From contig JAZRXL010000027.1 of NCBI GenBank assembly GCA_045600225.1, positions 4,748-68,747 of the forward strand: DNA of 64,000 bases, given 5' to 3'. Below, one piece after another: positions 51,412 to 59,735 of this stretch. The notes beneath the pieces were generated by a model that saw nothing but the letters and a program-made list of their open reading frames with translations, made no database searches and had not been told where the DNA came from. Position numbers and translations under genes: made by a program. This DNA comes from UBA1181 sp045600225. GTDB taxonomy: Bacteria; Bacteroidota; Bacteroidia; Bacteroidales; Paludibacteraceae. How positions within the stretch are numbered: the stretch's first letter is position 1; the number at the start of each line of letters is the position of its first letter.

Positions 51412-52413
51412 TCAATCAAACTCTGCAGAAGTCACTATGGCTTCCATCAAACGTATTTTATTTCTTTTCTTATGCTGCGGTGCATAAACAAAAGTTTCTA
51501 TTGTCACAATTTCACTATTCTTTTCATCATAATAAGAACGACTCATAAACGGGCCTCCCATAAAATCGCCCTCTACTCTCCACAACCCTCTCAGTTCTGC
51601 GCAATAACGACCATCCACCATCATCTCTCGATAGTCGGGATCATAATTCTTTAACTCTGTCGCCATAAACGAACCTTCAGTTGGTCCTTCAATATATAAT
51701 TTCATTACCGAATCTCTCAAGGCAATCAAATGCTCTTTTGAGAAATCTTCCTTTGATCTATATGGAGATCGAAAAACGACAATATCCTGTCGTGAATCCA
51801 AGCTTCCATTTGAAAGCCATGCAAATTTCGTTCCTCCCTTCGATTTATTTAAGAAATCAGGAACAGCAATAGATACACCTGTGCTATCCTTAACCAATTG
51901 ACGGGTCTTCCCATTTGAATATCTTCTATAGAAATCTAAAGATCGCTCATATTCTGTGTTTACAAAGTAATCCACAATTTGTCCCTTTTTCTCCGACAAA
52001 ACCTTTATCATCTCCTCTTGTGTAGGAGCAGAAACCTGGACGACTGCTTGAATCTTTGCCCATTTGTTTCTCTTGTAGGTAACTTTCCCTTGTGTATACA
52101 AAGTGGGATCTACATCATACATCAATATGTTACGAGCCGGTTTCAAAACACGATCGAACTGACTTTCTGGAATAAACGAGATATTGAACAAGGGTTCTGA
52201 TTGAGGCAATCCGGGAGTATCTTCATCTAAGAAATCAAACAAATATTTTCCTGCGGAATCTTTCCAAACGGAAGGACTTCCCACTACCAGCAAATCATAA
52301 GCAGCTCCCGTAACAGTTGGCAATAAAACATCACCCTTACCACCTCCTCCACAAGAAGTTAATATTAAAGATAACGTTACCGATAAAAATAAAAACACTC
52401 GCTTCATATTCAT
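51412..52413 (-). CDS. DUF4837 family lipoprotein
   Basis: 333 residues. SPII leader (LSLILTSC) and then a Gly run, LLPTVTGAAYDLLVVGSPSVW, a Bacteroidota-specific family of unknown function. The ATG at 52413 overlaps the rlmN stop as ATGA, which fixes the start. Between rlmN and pdxA, an order seen in several Bacteroidales. Confidence 0.9.
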   Translation of the reverse strand: MNMKRVFLFLSVTLSLILTSCGGGGKGDVLLPTVTGAAYDLLVVGSPSVWKDSAGKYLFDFLDEDTPGLPQSEPLFNISFIPESQFDRVLKPARNILMYDVDPTLYTQGKVTYKRNKWAKIQAVVQVSAPTQEEMIKVLSEKKGQIVDYFVNTEYERSLDFYRRYSNGKTRQLVKDSTGVSIAVPDFLNKSKGGTKFAWLSNGSLDSRQDIVVFRSPYRSKEDFSKEHLIALRDSVMKLYIEGPTEGSFMATELKNYDPDYREMMVDGRYCAELRGLWRVEGDFMGGPFMSRSYYDEKNSEIVTIETFVYAPQHKKRNKIRLMEAIVTSAEFD

Positions 52414-53435
52414 TCGTTTATTTTTTGTTCTAATTTCTTTGTAGACAATAAGCCACAAGCAGCGAAGATATCTTCTCCCCTTGATTTTCTAATTGTCGTA
52501 GTAATACCCTTCTGGTTTAATTCATCTCTAAATTTCTCCATCTGAGGCATTGGAGTTCCTTCCAAATCAATTCCTGGAACCGTATGGAATCTAATCAAAT
52601 TAATTCGACATTCCAATCCATTGAGTAAAGAAGCCAATGCTTTCACATGTCTTGATTGGTCATTACGTCCTTTAAACATAGTATATTCAAAAGAGACACG
52701 ACGCTGTCCCGTAAAATCATAGTTCTTAAGCTCCTCTATTATAGTCTCTATAGGAAATGCCTTTTGCGCAGGCATTAACGCTTGTCTCTCTTCAGCGATA
52801 GGATTATGAAGACTTACCGCAAGATGACATTTAGATTCCTTTAAGAATCTTTTCAATCCAGGGATCAGTCCCACAGTAGAAACTGTGACGCGTTTTGGGC
52901 TCCATCCTAATCCATAATCGGAAGTAAGAATTTCCAGAGTCTTTAATACATTGTCGGTATTATCAAACGGCTCTCCCATTCCCATAAAAACAACATTGGT
53001 TAGTTTTTCCGACTCTGGTATAGAGAAGATCTGATTTAAAATTTGGGAGGCAGTAAGATGAGCAGAAAAGCCTTGCTTTCCCGTAGCACAAAAATAGCAA
53101 TTCATCTTACATCCAACTTGAGTAGAAACACACAATGTTGCCCTATCCTCCTCAGGAATATATACACTCTCTATATAGTGGCTTCCAACCTTAAACAGAT
53201 ATTTTTTTGTACCATCAACAGAAGTTTGGACATCAATAGGTGAATCAACGCCAATGCAATAAGACTCTGATATTCGTTGTCTGTTTTGCAAAGAAATATT
53301 GGTCATTTGGCTAACATCAGTCACTCTTTTATTATACACCCAATCAGCCAACTGTTTACCAACAAAGGCTGACATATTTAATGATACAGCCAATTGTTTT
53401 AATTCATCTAAAGATTTTCCTAATAAAGCCTCCAT
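52410..53435 (-). CDS. rlmN: 23S rRNA (adenine2503-C2)-methyltransferase RlmN
   Basis: 341 residues. Radical-SAM enzyme with CKMNCYFCATG (CxxxCxxC) near residue 105, the MGMGEPFDN motif, and the C-terminal methyl-carrier Cys in FAACGLL. Also methylates some tRNAs in E. coli. ATG 53435 is chosen because it gives MEALLGKSLDELK, typical for the family; a -7 box ends 4 nt upstream, so the mRNA may be leaderless. The longer in-frame start at 53486 lies upstream of that box. Confidence 0.95.
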   Translation of the reverse strand: MEALLGKSLDELKQLAVSLNMSAFVGKQLADWVYNKRVTDVSQMTNISLQNRQRISESYCIGVDSPIDVQTSVDGTKKYLFKVGSHYIESVYIPEEDRATLCVSTQVGCKMNCYFCATGKQGFSAHLTASQILNQIFSIPESEKLTNVVFMGMGEPFDNTDNVLKTLEILTSDYGLGWSPKRVTVSTVGLIPGLKRFLKESKCHLAVSLHNPIAEERQALMPAQKAFPIETIIEELKNYDFTGQRRVSFEYTMFKGRNDQSRHVKALASLLNGLECRINLIRFHTVPGIDLEGTPMPQMEKFRDELNQKGITTTIRKSRGEDIFAACGLLSTKKLEQKINE

Positions 53436-53439
53436 AATG

Positions 53440-53447
53440 CAAATATA
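53440..53447 (-). promoter_or_regulatory. -7 element abutting the rlmN start
   Basis: TATATTTG on the minus strand, 4 nt before the ATG. Confidence 0.45.
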
Positions 53448-53506
53448 CAAAAAAAGCACAGAGAGCAGATGCTCATCTGTGCCCATTATTTTATCAGACC
53501 TAAAAA

Positions 53507-55561
53507 TTAATAGAATCTAGAACGATTGTCGTTAACTTCAGCATTTTGAATCAATGATTGGAAGATTGCTCTACCAACATAGTTTCTAATATTGTCGTTA
53601 GAACGGCTACGAGACACTTCTGCATTTGCAGGAACATCAGCAGTCTCAACAACCTTGATTGCATAAATACCTTCGTTACCCTTGATTGGAGCAACCACTT
53701 GACCTGCAGCAGCCTTAACAGCAGCAGAGACCAAAGCAGGTTCTGCACCTCTACCAGGGATTACAGAAGATGCAAGAGAAACAGTAACTGTATCAACAAC
53801 AGCAGACAAAGCATTCAAATCAGAAACAGTTGAATAGTCAGCCATCAACTTCTCTGCCTTCATATCCTTAACAACCTCATACTCCAATTGGCTTGAAATC
53901 ATGGAAGAAGAAGCAGGAACAAATCCTTTTTCTACAACCTCCGACAAGTATCCAATAACATATCTATCTTTAGAGTCAAACGGCTTTGCACACACATCAT
54001 TCACCTTTGCATCAAATGCCCACTTAACAATTGGTCTTGCATTTTCCACAACATACAAATTTGATTGGTTCTCTGTCATAGGACCTAACTCACGAAGTTG
54101 TAAGTTCTCAGCCTCTGCTGCAGCTACAAATTTCTCTTTTGTATTATTCTTTGCAATGAATGAATTTGCTTTCTCGAAGATGTTACGATAGGTCTCTCCA
54201 CTTGGAACAACCTTGTTCGAGATTACTGCCAAGCGAACTTTCTTAACCATATTTCTTACCTCTTCAACTTTTGTCAAGAAAACAACTCCGTCATTTTCGA
54301 TCTTAGAGATTTCTCCAGCCTTTGAAGTAAAGATTACATTATCAATTGTATCTAAACCAACTTGACCTTCACGAACCCAACCAAGATCCATTGCACCATT
54401 TGGATATTTTGTCAACAAAGCATCAAAAGACTCTCCTGATTTCAAAACTTTCATCAAGCTATCAACAGTAGCAGAAGCTGTAATTCCTCTAAATCCTAAC
54501 ATCTTAACCTTTACAGAATCAGGACGAGTAACTACGTTTGAAAGAACCTTTGCAGTCTTGAATGATGCACCATCCAACATAGTAGGAGCAACTGAATCTT
54601 TCTTTGCAGTGAACGCAAATACTCTGAAAGCATAATCGATATCCTTTTCTGCAAGATAAGAAGAGACATAAGGATATTCAGGATCTGACTCTTGACTAAC
54701 GAAGTAAGGAAGTTCATCTTCCTTGATTGTCTTCAAAGACTCCTCTGCACTCTTAACTTTTTCTGCAGTTTGCTCGTAGTCGTCATTTGAAGCGTTTACG
54801 TCAAATACGATACATTGCATTTTTCTAAGTTCGTCAGTCTTATACAAAGCTTTCTTCTCTTCATACTTCTTATTGATTGCCTCTTTGGTAGGAGTGAACA
54901 AAGAATCTGCCAACTCTCTGTATTGCTTGCAAGCGTAAGCAACCTTAACTTGCTTTCCTGACAATTGATCAACGAAATCCAACTCTGCCTTAGGAGCTGA
55001 CATTGCTTTTGCAGCAAGATTTTGATATTTCTCCAAAAGGATTTGATTTGTAATTTGTTTCTCCCAGAACAACCAGTAGTTCTTCAAATCTTCGTTTCCT
55101 TCTTCATCAAGTTTTGCCAATACATTATAAAGGATATTCTTGTCAAATTGACGATTTTCATTGTAGAATATAGGAATTTGTCTCATCATAGGATGAACAT
55201 TCTCTCCCAACGTAGCATCTTTCAATTCAGCAGCAGTTACAGATAAACCAACCTCTTCTGCTTGCGACTCAACGATTGAGTTCTGAACAAAACTACCCCA
55301 TACTTGATCACGGATTACTCCTTCATCCACACGAGCCTGACCTGAGGCTTTGTAAACATTTGTCATCACTGACACTTGCTTTTGGAATTCGTCTACTGAA
55401 ATAGACTTACCTCCTGCTTCTCCAACAAGAGTTCTTGAATTACCGTTGAATAATGTACTTGAATTGTTCAATGCATCACCAACAACGAAGCACAACAATG
55501 CGATTGCAACAGAGGCAATCAACAAACCTGAGTGACTTCTAATTTTCTCTAATGTAGCCAT
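53507..55561 (-). CDS. SurA/PpiD-like periplasmic peptidyl-prolyl isomerase
   Basis: 684 residues. N-terminal membrane anchor (LLIASVAIALLCFVVGDAL), SurA-type chaperone helices (VDEFQKQVSVMTNVYKASGQ, VQNSIVESQAEEVGLSVTAAEL), and a parvulin-like region around residues 350-470 (LKSGESFDALLTKYPNG, GEISKIENDGVVFLTKVEEV). Acts in folding of outer-membrane proteins leaving the Sec translocon. Confidence 0.9.
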   Translation of the reverse strand: MATLEKIRSHSGLLIASVAIALLCFVVGDALNNSSTLFNGNSRTLVGEAGGKSISVDEFQKQVSVMTNVYKASGQARVDEGVIRDQVWGSFVQNSIVESQAEEVGLSVTAAELKDATLGENVHPMMRQIPIFYNENRQFDKNILYNVLAKLDEEGNEDLKNYWLFWEKQITNQILLEKYQNLAAKAMSAPKAELDFVDQLSGKQVKVAYACKQYRELADSLFTPTKEAINKKYEEKKALYKTDELRKMQCIVFDVNASNDDYEQTAEKVKSAEESLKTIKEDELPYFVSQESDPEYPYVSSYLAEKDIDYAFRVFAFTAKKDSVAPTMLDGASFKTAKVLSNVVTRPDSVKVKMLGFRGITASATVDSLMKVLKSGESFDALLTKYPNGAMDLGWVREGQVGLDTIDNVIFTSKAGEISKIENDGVVFLTKVEEVRNMVKKVRLAVISNKVVPSGETYRNIFEKANSFIAKNNTKEKFVAAAEAENLQLRELGPMTENQSNLYVVENARPIVKWAFDAKVNDVCAKPFDSKDRYVIGYLSEVVEKGFVPASSSMISSQLEYEVVKDMKAEKLMADYSTVSDLNALSAVVDTVTVSLASSVIPGRGAEPALVSAAVKAAAGQVVAPIKGNEGIYAIKVVETADVPANAEVSRSRSNDNIRNYVGRAIFQSLIQNAEVNDNRSRFY

Positions 55562-55708
55562 TTATTATGTTTATTTATTGTTTTATATTCTTTTCCTTAA
55601 TTTAGGCGTGCGAAAATACAAAAATTCTCGCTAATAAAAAAAAAATTGGATAACAAATATTCAAAACAGACTATCTGCATCCTCTCCTTTTCCATAATGC
55701 AAACCTCA

Positions 55709-56266
55709 CTACTCCTCTATAGGGAATATTCCTTCTGGTTTCTTTATAACATACTTGGTAAAAGTCTGATTCGACTCAAAACCTTGTCCGTAAATTATCT
55801 TATCCTTCTGCGTGATTTTTATTTTTCCATTGGAATAAACCTTCTCCAAACTCTCATCCCAAAAAAGTTGATCACACTCAAAGTGCTCTCCTTCTAAATT
55901 CATAGCATGCACACTATCTCTTAAATCCCACAGTTTACGATCTGTATAGTAAATAGCTATTTTACTTTCAATCTCAGCATCCACATTCATATTCGGATCA
56001 AATCGGTCAAAATGAATGCCTTCGGGGAAATCCCAATATGGGTCTTCTGCCTTGTCGAACACTTTCCAAACTTTTGCGTTTACACGATAACGAGTGACGC
56101 CAGAATCAGACACCAATGTAACAACATCTGTGGCAGAGAGTCTCGCCATGCTTGAGCGTTCTTGCACTTCTACCACTTCTTTGGGTTCTGAGCAAGAAAC
56201 AAAAAGACATATAACAGCCACAAAAGCAGCTGTTATATGTCTCAATTTTATACTTTCAACAATCAC
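55709..56266 (-). CDS. lptC: LptC-like lipopolysaccharide export protein
   Basis: 185 residues. SPII-like leader (VICLFVSC) and an LptC/OstA beta-jellyroll domain (about 45-180, VTLVSDSGVTRYRVNAKVW, LEGEHFECDQLFWDESLEKVYSNGKIKITQ). Bridges the inner-membrane LptBFG complex to LptA in transport. 6 bp after the TPR gene. Confidence 0.88.
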   Translation of the reverse strand: MIVESIKLRHITAAFVAVICLFVSCSEPKEVVEVQERSSMARLSATDVVTLVSDSGVTRYRVNAKVWKVFDKAEDPYWDFPEGIHFDRFDPNMNVDAEIESKIAIYYTDRKLWDLRDSVHAMNLEGEHFECDQLFWDESLEKVYSNGKIKITQKDKIIYGQGFESNQTFTKYVIKKPEGIFPIEE

Positions 56267-56271
56267 GATAA

Positions 56272-57618
56272 TTACTTACCTCTTACTGTTGTCTTTTCTC
56301 CAATCCAACCAGGAACTGTATAAGTATCACCCTCTTTGATGTTTCTCATAAACAACTCTGTCTTCTCTGGGAATTGCTCTTTGAAAGAAGAGATCAACTT
56401 AGCAGCACCGCAAGAAGGATCGATTGATTTAGCCTTCTCCAACTTGTCAACTGCAGCCCAGAATGCTGTTCTCTTGATTGTAGCATCATCAGAGATTGAA
56501 GAATAATACTCTCCGTACAACATTCCGATAAGAAGGTATGCCTTTGCATTGTTTGCTTGATAGTTCAATGCAGCACGAGCAGCATCTCTAGAAGCTGTAT
56601 AGTTTCCTTGTTCCTTGTAGATTGCAGCAATCTTAACTTGCAATTTAGCCTTTTCTACATTGTCAGATTCCAAAGAAACTGCCTCTTTAAAGTATTTCAA
56701 AGCTGTATTCTTATCTTTCTTGTTGTAAGCTTGAGCAGCCATACCTCTTGCTGATGTTGCTGAAGGATCGATTGCATGCTTGTAAGCAGAAGCTTTAAAG
56801 TATACAGAAGACTCCTCACAATCAGCAATTGCGTACAATTTCAAAACCATATTCAAGAAATTCTTATCGTCTTTCTTAGAATCGATTTGTGCTGAATAAA
56901 CGCCATCCAAAGTTTTGCAATCTGCAGCACCTGATTGTGCGAACATTGCATCAACAACAGCCTTAACCGCACCATAATTAACTGAATCTTTAGGATCTCC
57001 TGAATTTGCACGTTCTGACAAAAGTGGAGAAATCTTCAAATAATCATCAATATAAGTTTGGCGGAAACCGTCCTTATTTGCCTTGAACAATCCGTCTGAC
57101 AAATTGAAATATGTTTGGAACAAAGTAGCCTTGCAATTTGAACCCTCATTGTCAATAACATCAGACATCCATTGATAAGCAACTTTTTTATCTCTTGCTG
57201 CTGGAGCATATTTTACATAATCCATTGCCTTATCTCCCAAAATCTGATTTTTATTCATCTTTCGGTCGTTTCCAAAATATTTAGCACGATCATCGTACAC
57301 CTTCATCAACAAGTCGAAAAGTTTACCTTTCTTGTTAGGGTCCTTTTCCTCTTGAATTTGATAAGCAACAATCTTAGGACCGTGTATATAAATATTCTTT
57401 GATGATTGAGGACAATTGTTATAACATTTCTCCCAGAATTCAACCGCACTCTTATAATCCCCTTGCTTTGCATAGGAAGTGAACAAACTCAAGTTTTGAA
57501 CGCAGTCAATACTATCTTGACCTGTTCCATATTTAGTGCCAGTTTGAACGCCCGTTGCTGCAAATGATGCAACTGATGCAGTCATCATTGCGCCTAATAA
57601 TACCACTTTAGTTTTCAT
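56272..57618 (-). CDS. exported TPR-repeat protein (coaX-lptC cluster)
   Basis: 448 residues. Signal peptide (VVLLGAMMTASVASFAATG), then about ten TPR-like helical pairs (for example ARGMAAQAYNKKDKNTALKYFKEAV and AKAYLLIGMLYGEYYSS). Between the OMP gene and lptC in one operon, so probably part of outer-membrane biogenesis; role unproven. Confidence 0.82.
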   Translation of the reverse strand: MKTKVVLLGAMMTASVASFAATGVQTGTKYGTGQDSIDCVQNLSLFTSYAKQGDYKSAVEFWEKCYNNCPQSSKNIYIHGPKIVAYQIQEEKDPNKKGKLFDLLMKVYDDRAKYFGNDRKMNKNQILGDKAMDYVKYAPAARDKKVAYQWMSDVIDNEGSNCKATLFQTYFNLSDGLFKANKDGFRQTYIDDYLKISPLLSERANSGDPKDSVNYGAVKAVVDAMFAQSGAADCKTLDGVYSAQIDSKKDDKNFLNMVLKLYAIADCEESSVYFKASAYKHAIDPSATSARGMAAQAYNKKDKNTALKYFKEAVSLESDNVEKAKLQVKIAAIYKEQGNYTASRDAARAALNYQANNAKAYLLIGMLYGEYYSSISDDATIKRTAFWAAVDKLEKAKSIDPSCGAAKLISSFKEQFPEKTELFMRNIKEGDTYTVPGWIGEKTTVRGK

Positions 57619-57639
57619 TTCTCTTAAATTTTAATGTTA

Positions 57640-58887
57640 TTAATTCAATTTTCTCTTCATAAACCACCTCTCATTTATAGTAGCATTCAAGGTGAATTTA
57701 AAAAACTGTTCGCGTATAAGATTATTTTCAATCTTTCCGTTGTGTCCATACTCAAACGAGACATTCATCACTGTAGGATTCAAGCCCTTCTTCAATGGGA
57801 ATCCCCAGCCTGTTGTCAAAGAGAAGGATCTCAACTGCTCTCCATTTACCATGTAATACGAAGAGGTAAAGTTGGCTCCTAATCTGTAGGCTACCCTTTG
57901 GAAATATGATCTTCCATTTACATCTGGAATATACTGGCCTCCAAAAGATATCTTGTTTCGATTCACAAATGGACTTTCACCAAAGAATCTAACATCAGAC
58001 CACATCTCTCGTTTGTAGTCAAATCCGAATAAGAACTCTTCTAAATAAGAATATACAAATCCCAAGCCAAAATACATGGGAGTGTCAAATTTATCATCAA
58101 AGTTCAACACAATGCTATCCGTAGTGATAATTGTCTGCGTTGCCTCTGAATTCAATTCAGACTTCATTTGGAAGACACCACCAACCGACAACTTATGTTT
58201 TTCTTTCATTGGTATCTCCGCTTGGATACCAAAATTTCCACATACATCTTTTATTCTTATGAGTCTTGTCATTCTTGTAGAATAATAAGAATCCTCATCG
58301 AACTCCGTCCTACTACTATGCTCTATGTTTCCAAAGTTAAACTGAAAGTTACCTCCGAAAGACAACCACTTTACAGGACGAAAAGCAAGTCCCGCATATA
58401 ATTGGGTAATTCCACCAGAACCAGCGTACTGATATGTAGTAGCAAGAGTATCAGAAGAAATAGCACTATTTTGGACCTCTCTTCTATGATAGTCATATCC
58501 TACAATAGAATATGGCATCAAACCGAAACTCAAAGCCACCCATTTCTTTATCGGGAATTGAAATGCGAGAAATTCCAAATTACCATTCGATGCAACCTCC
58601 TTTGTGTCTGTTGCATCCATCCTTGTAAATTGGACGCTCACACCTGCTTCCATTCTAAATGTCAAAGAATCTATAGATGTATATGAGGCAGGGTTATTTG
58701 GGTTAATGTACTGAGAAGGACGAAGTCCATAAGAAATACCACCCATCGCTCTGGCCTGTCCGAATCCTCCATCTAAAATTGTTCCGTATCCATAACGAGT
58801 ATATGGAGAACTAGTGTTATGTTGAGCAGAACTCGTTGCTACGCAACCTAAACACACCAACAGAAATAATATATATTTTTTTATCAT
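57640..58887 (-). CDS. outer membrane beta-barrel protein (FadL-like)
   Basis: 415 residues with a signal peptide (LVCLGCVATSSAQ). Alternating hydrophobic strands with aromatic girdles through to the C-terminus (FFKFTLNATINERWFMKRKLN), and the N-terminal hatch-like segment YGYGTILDGGFGQARAMGGISYG resemble FadL/OmpP1-type barrels. Its ATG overlaps the coaX stop as ATGA. Ligand unknown. Confidence 0.78.
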   Translation of the reverse strand: MIKKYILFLLVCLGCVATSSAQHNTSSPYTRYGYGTILDGGFGQARAMGGISYGLRPSQYINPNNPASYTSIDSLTFRMEAGVSVQFTRMDATDTKEVASNGNLEFLAFQFPIKKWVALSFGLMPYSIVGYDYHRREVQNSAISSDTLATTYQYAGSGGITQLYAGLAFRPVKWLSFGGNFQFNFGNIEHSSRTEFDEDSYYSTRMTRLIRIKDVCGNFGIQAEIPMKEKHKLSVGGVFQMKSELNSEATQTIITTDSIVLNFDDKFDTPMYFGLGFVYSYLEEFLFGFDYKREMWSDVRFFGESPFVNRNKISFGGQYIPDVNGRSYFQRVAYRLGANFTSSYYMVNGEQLRSFSLTTGWGFPLKKGLNPTVMNVSFEYGHNGKIENNLIREQFFKFTLNATINERWFMKRKLN

Positions 58888-59603
58888 CTGTAATTAAGAA
58901 TTCGGTTTAATCCAATCTGCACTAAGTTTGGATATGCAAATATGCGATTTTTTATTCGTCTTTCAAAACATTTTGCGCTTCCTCCAGTCAAAAAGACTAA
59001 AACTTTTGGATAAATCACGGAGATTTCATCTATGTATGACTGAATTTCACCGCTAATTCCAGTAATAATTCCAGAAGCAATGGCCTCCTCCGTCGTTGTT
59101 CCTATCAAGGGCACATCCTCAGGAATCTCAACCAATGGAAGTTTTGCCGTATAGTCGTGCAACGCCTTTCTTCTCATATCAACACCCATCGATATGTTTC
59201 CTCCAACATATTGATTTTGTGCATTTACCACATCATAGGTTATGGCTGTACCTGCATCTATCACCAACAGGTTTTGATTGGGTTGCAAATAGTTAGCTCC
59301 AATACAAGCAGCGATCCTATCTCTTCCCAATGTCTTGGGTGTCTTATACAAATTTTCTATCGGAATCTCTGTTTCATTAGTCAAATCAATCCATCTTTGT
59401 AGTTCAGAACACATATATTCACTTAATCTGTCATCATCACCAACAACGGAAGAGCGGATTCCTTTTTTTATTTCAAACTGTTTCAGAAGCTCTTGTGCCT
59501 CATCCACAGAAAAAGACTTATATATATTCTCAAAGACAATCTTATCACCTTTAAAAATAGCAATTTTAGAAGAGGAATTCCCTTGATCTATAACTAAGTT
59601 CAT
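58884..59603 (-). CDS. coaX: type III pantothenate kinase
   Basis: 239 residues. ASKHA-fold kinase starting coenzyme A synthesis: MNLVIDQGNSSSKIAIF, LGRDRIAACIGANYL, VIDAGTAITYDVVN, GNISMGVDMRRKALHDYTAKL. First gene of the coaX-OMP-TPR-lptC operon, 239 residues being normal for the type. Confidence 0.96.
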   Translation of the reverse strand: MNLVIDQGNSSSKIAIFKGDKIVFENIYKSFSVDEAQELLKQFEIKKGIRSSVVGDDDRLSEYMCSELQRWIDLTNETEIPIENLYKTPKTLGRDRIAACIGANYLQPNQNLLVIDAGTAITYDVVNAQNQYVGGNISMGVDMRRKALHDYTAKLPLVEIPEDVPLIGTTTEEAIASGIITGISGEIQSYIDEISVIYPKVLVFLTGGSAKCFERRIKNRIFAYPNLVQIGLNRILNYR

Positions 59604-59620
59604 CGCTGTTTATTTTTATG

Positions 59621-59651
59621 CAAAAATAAAAAAATAGGAGAATATTTTCAA
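59621..59651 (-). promoter_or_regulatory. promoter of the coaX-OMP-TPR-lptC operon
   Basis: Minus strand TTG (59649-59651), 20 nt, TATTTTTG (59621-59628), about 18 nt before the ATG. Confidence 0.7.
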
Positions 59652-59735
59652 ACCTTTTATTTACTGTTTCCCCATTTATTCCTAATTTAGCAAACGAAAT
59701 CAAATACCTTTTATTACACAAAAAACACAAAATCA

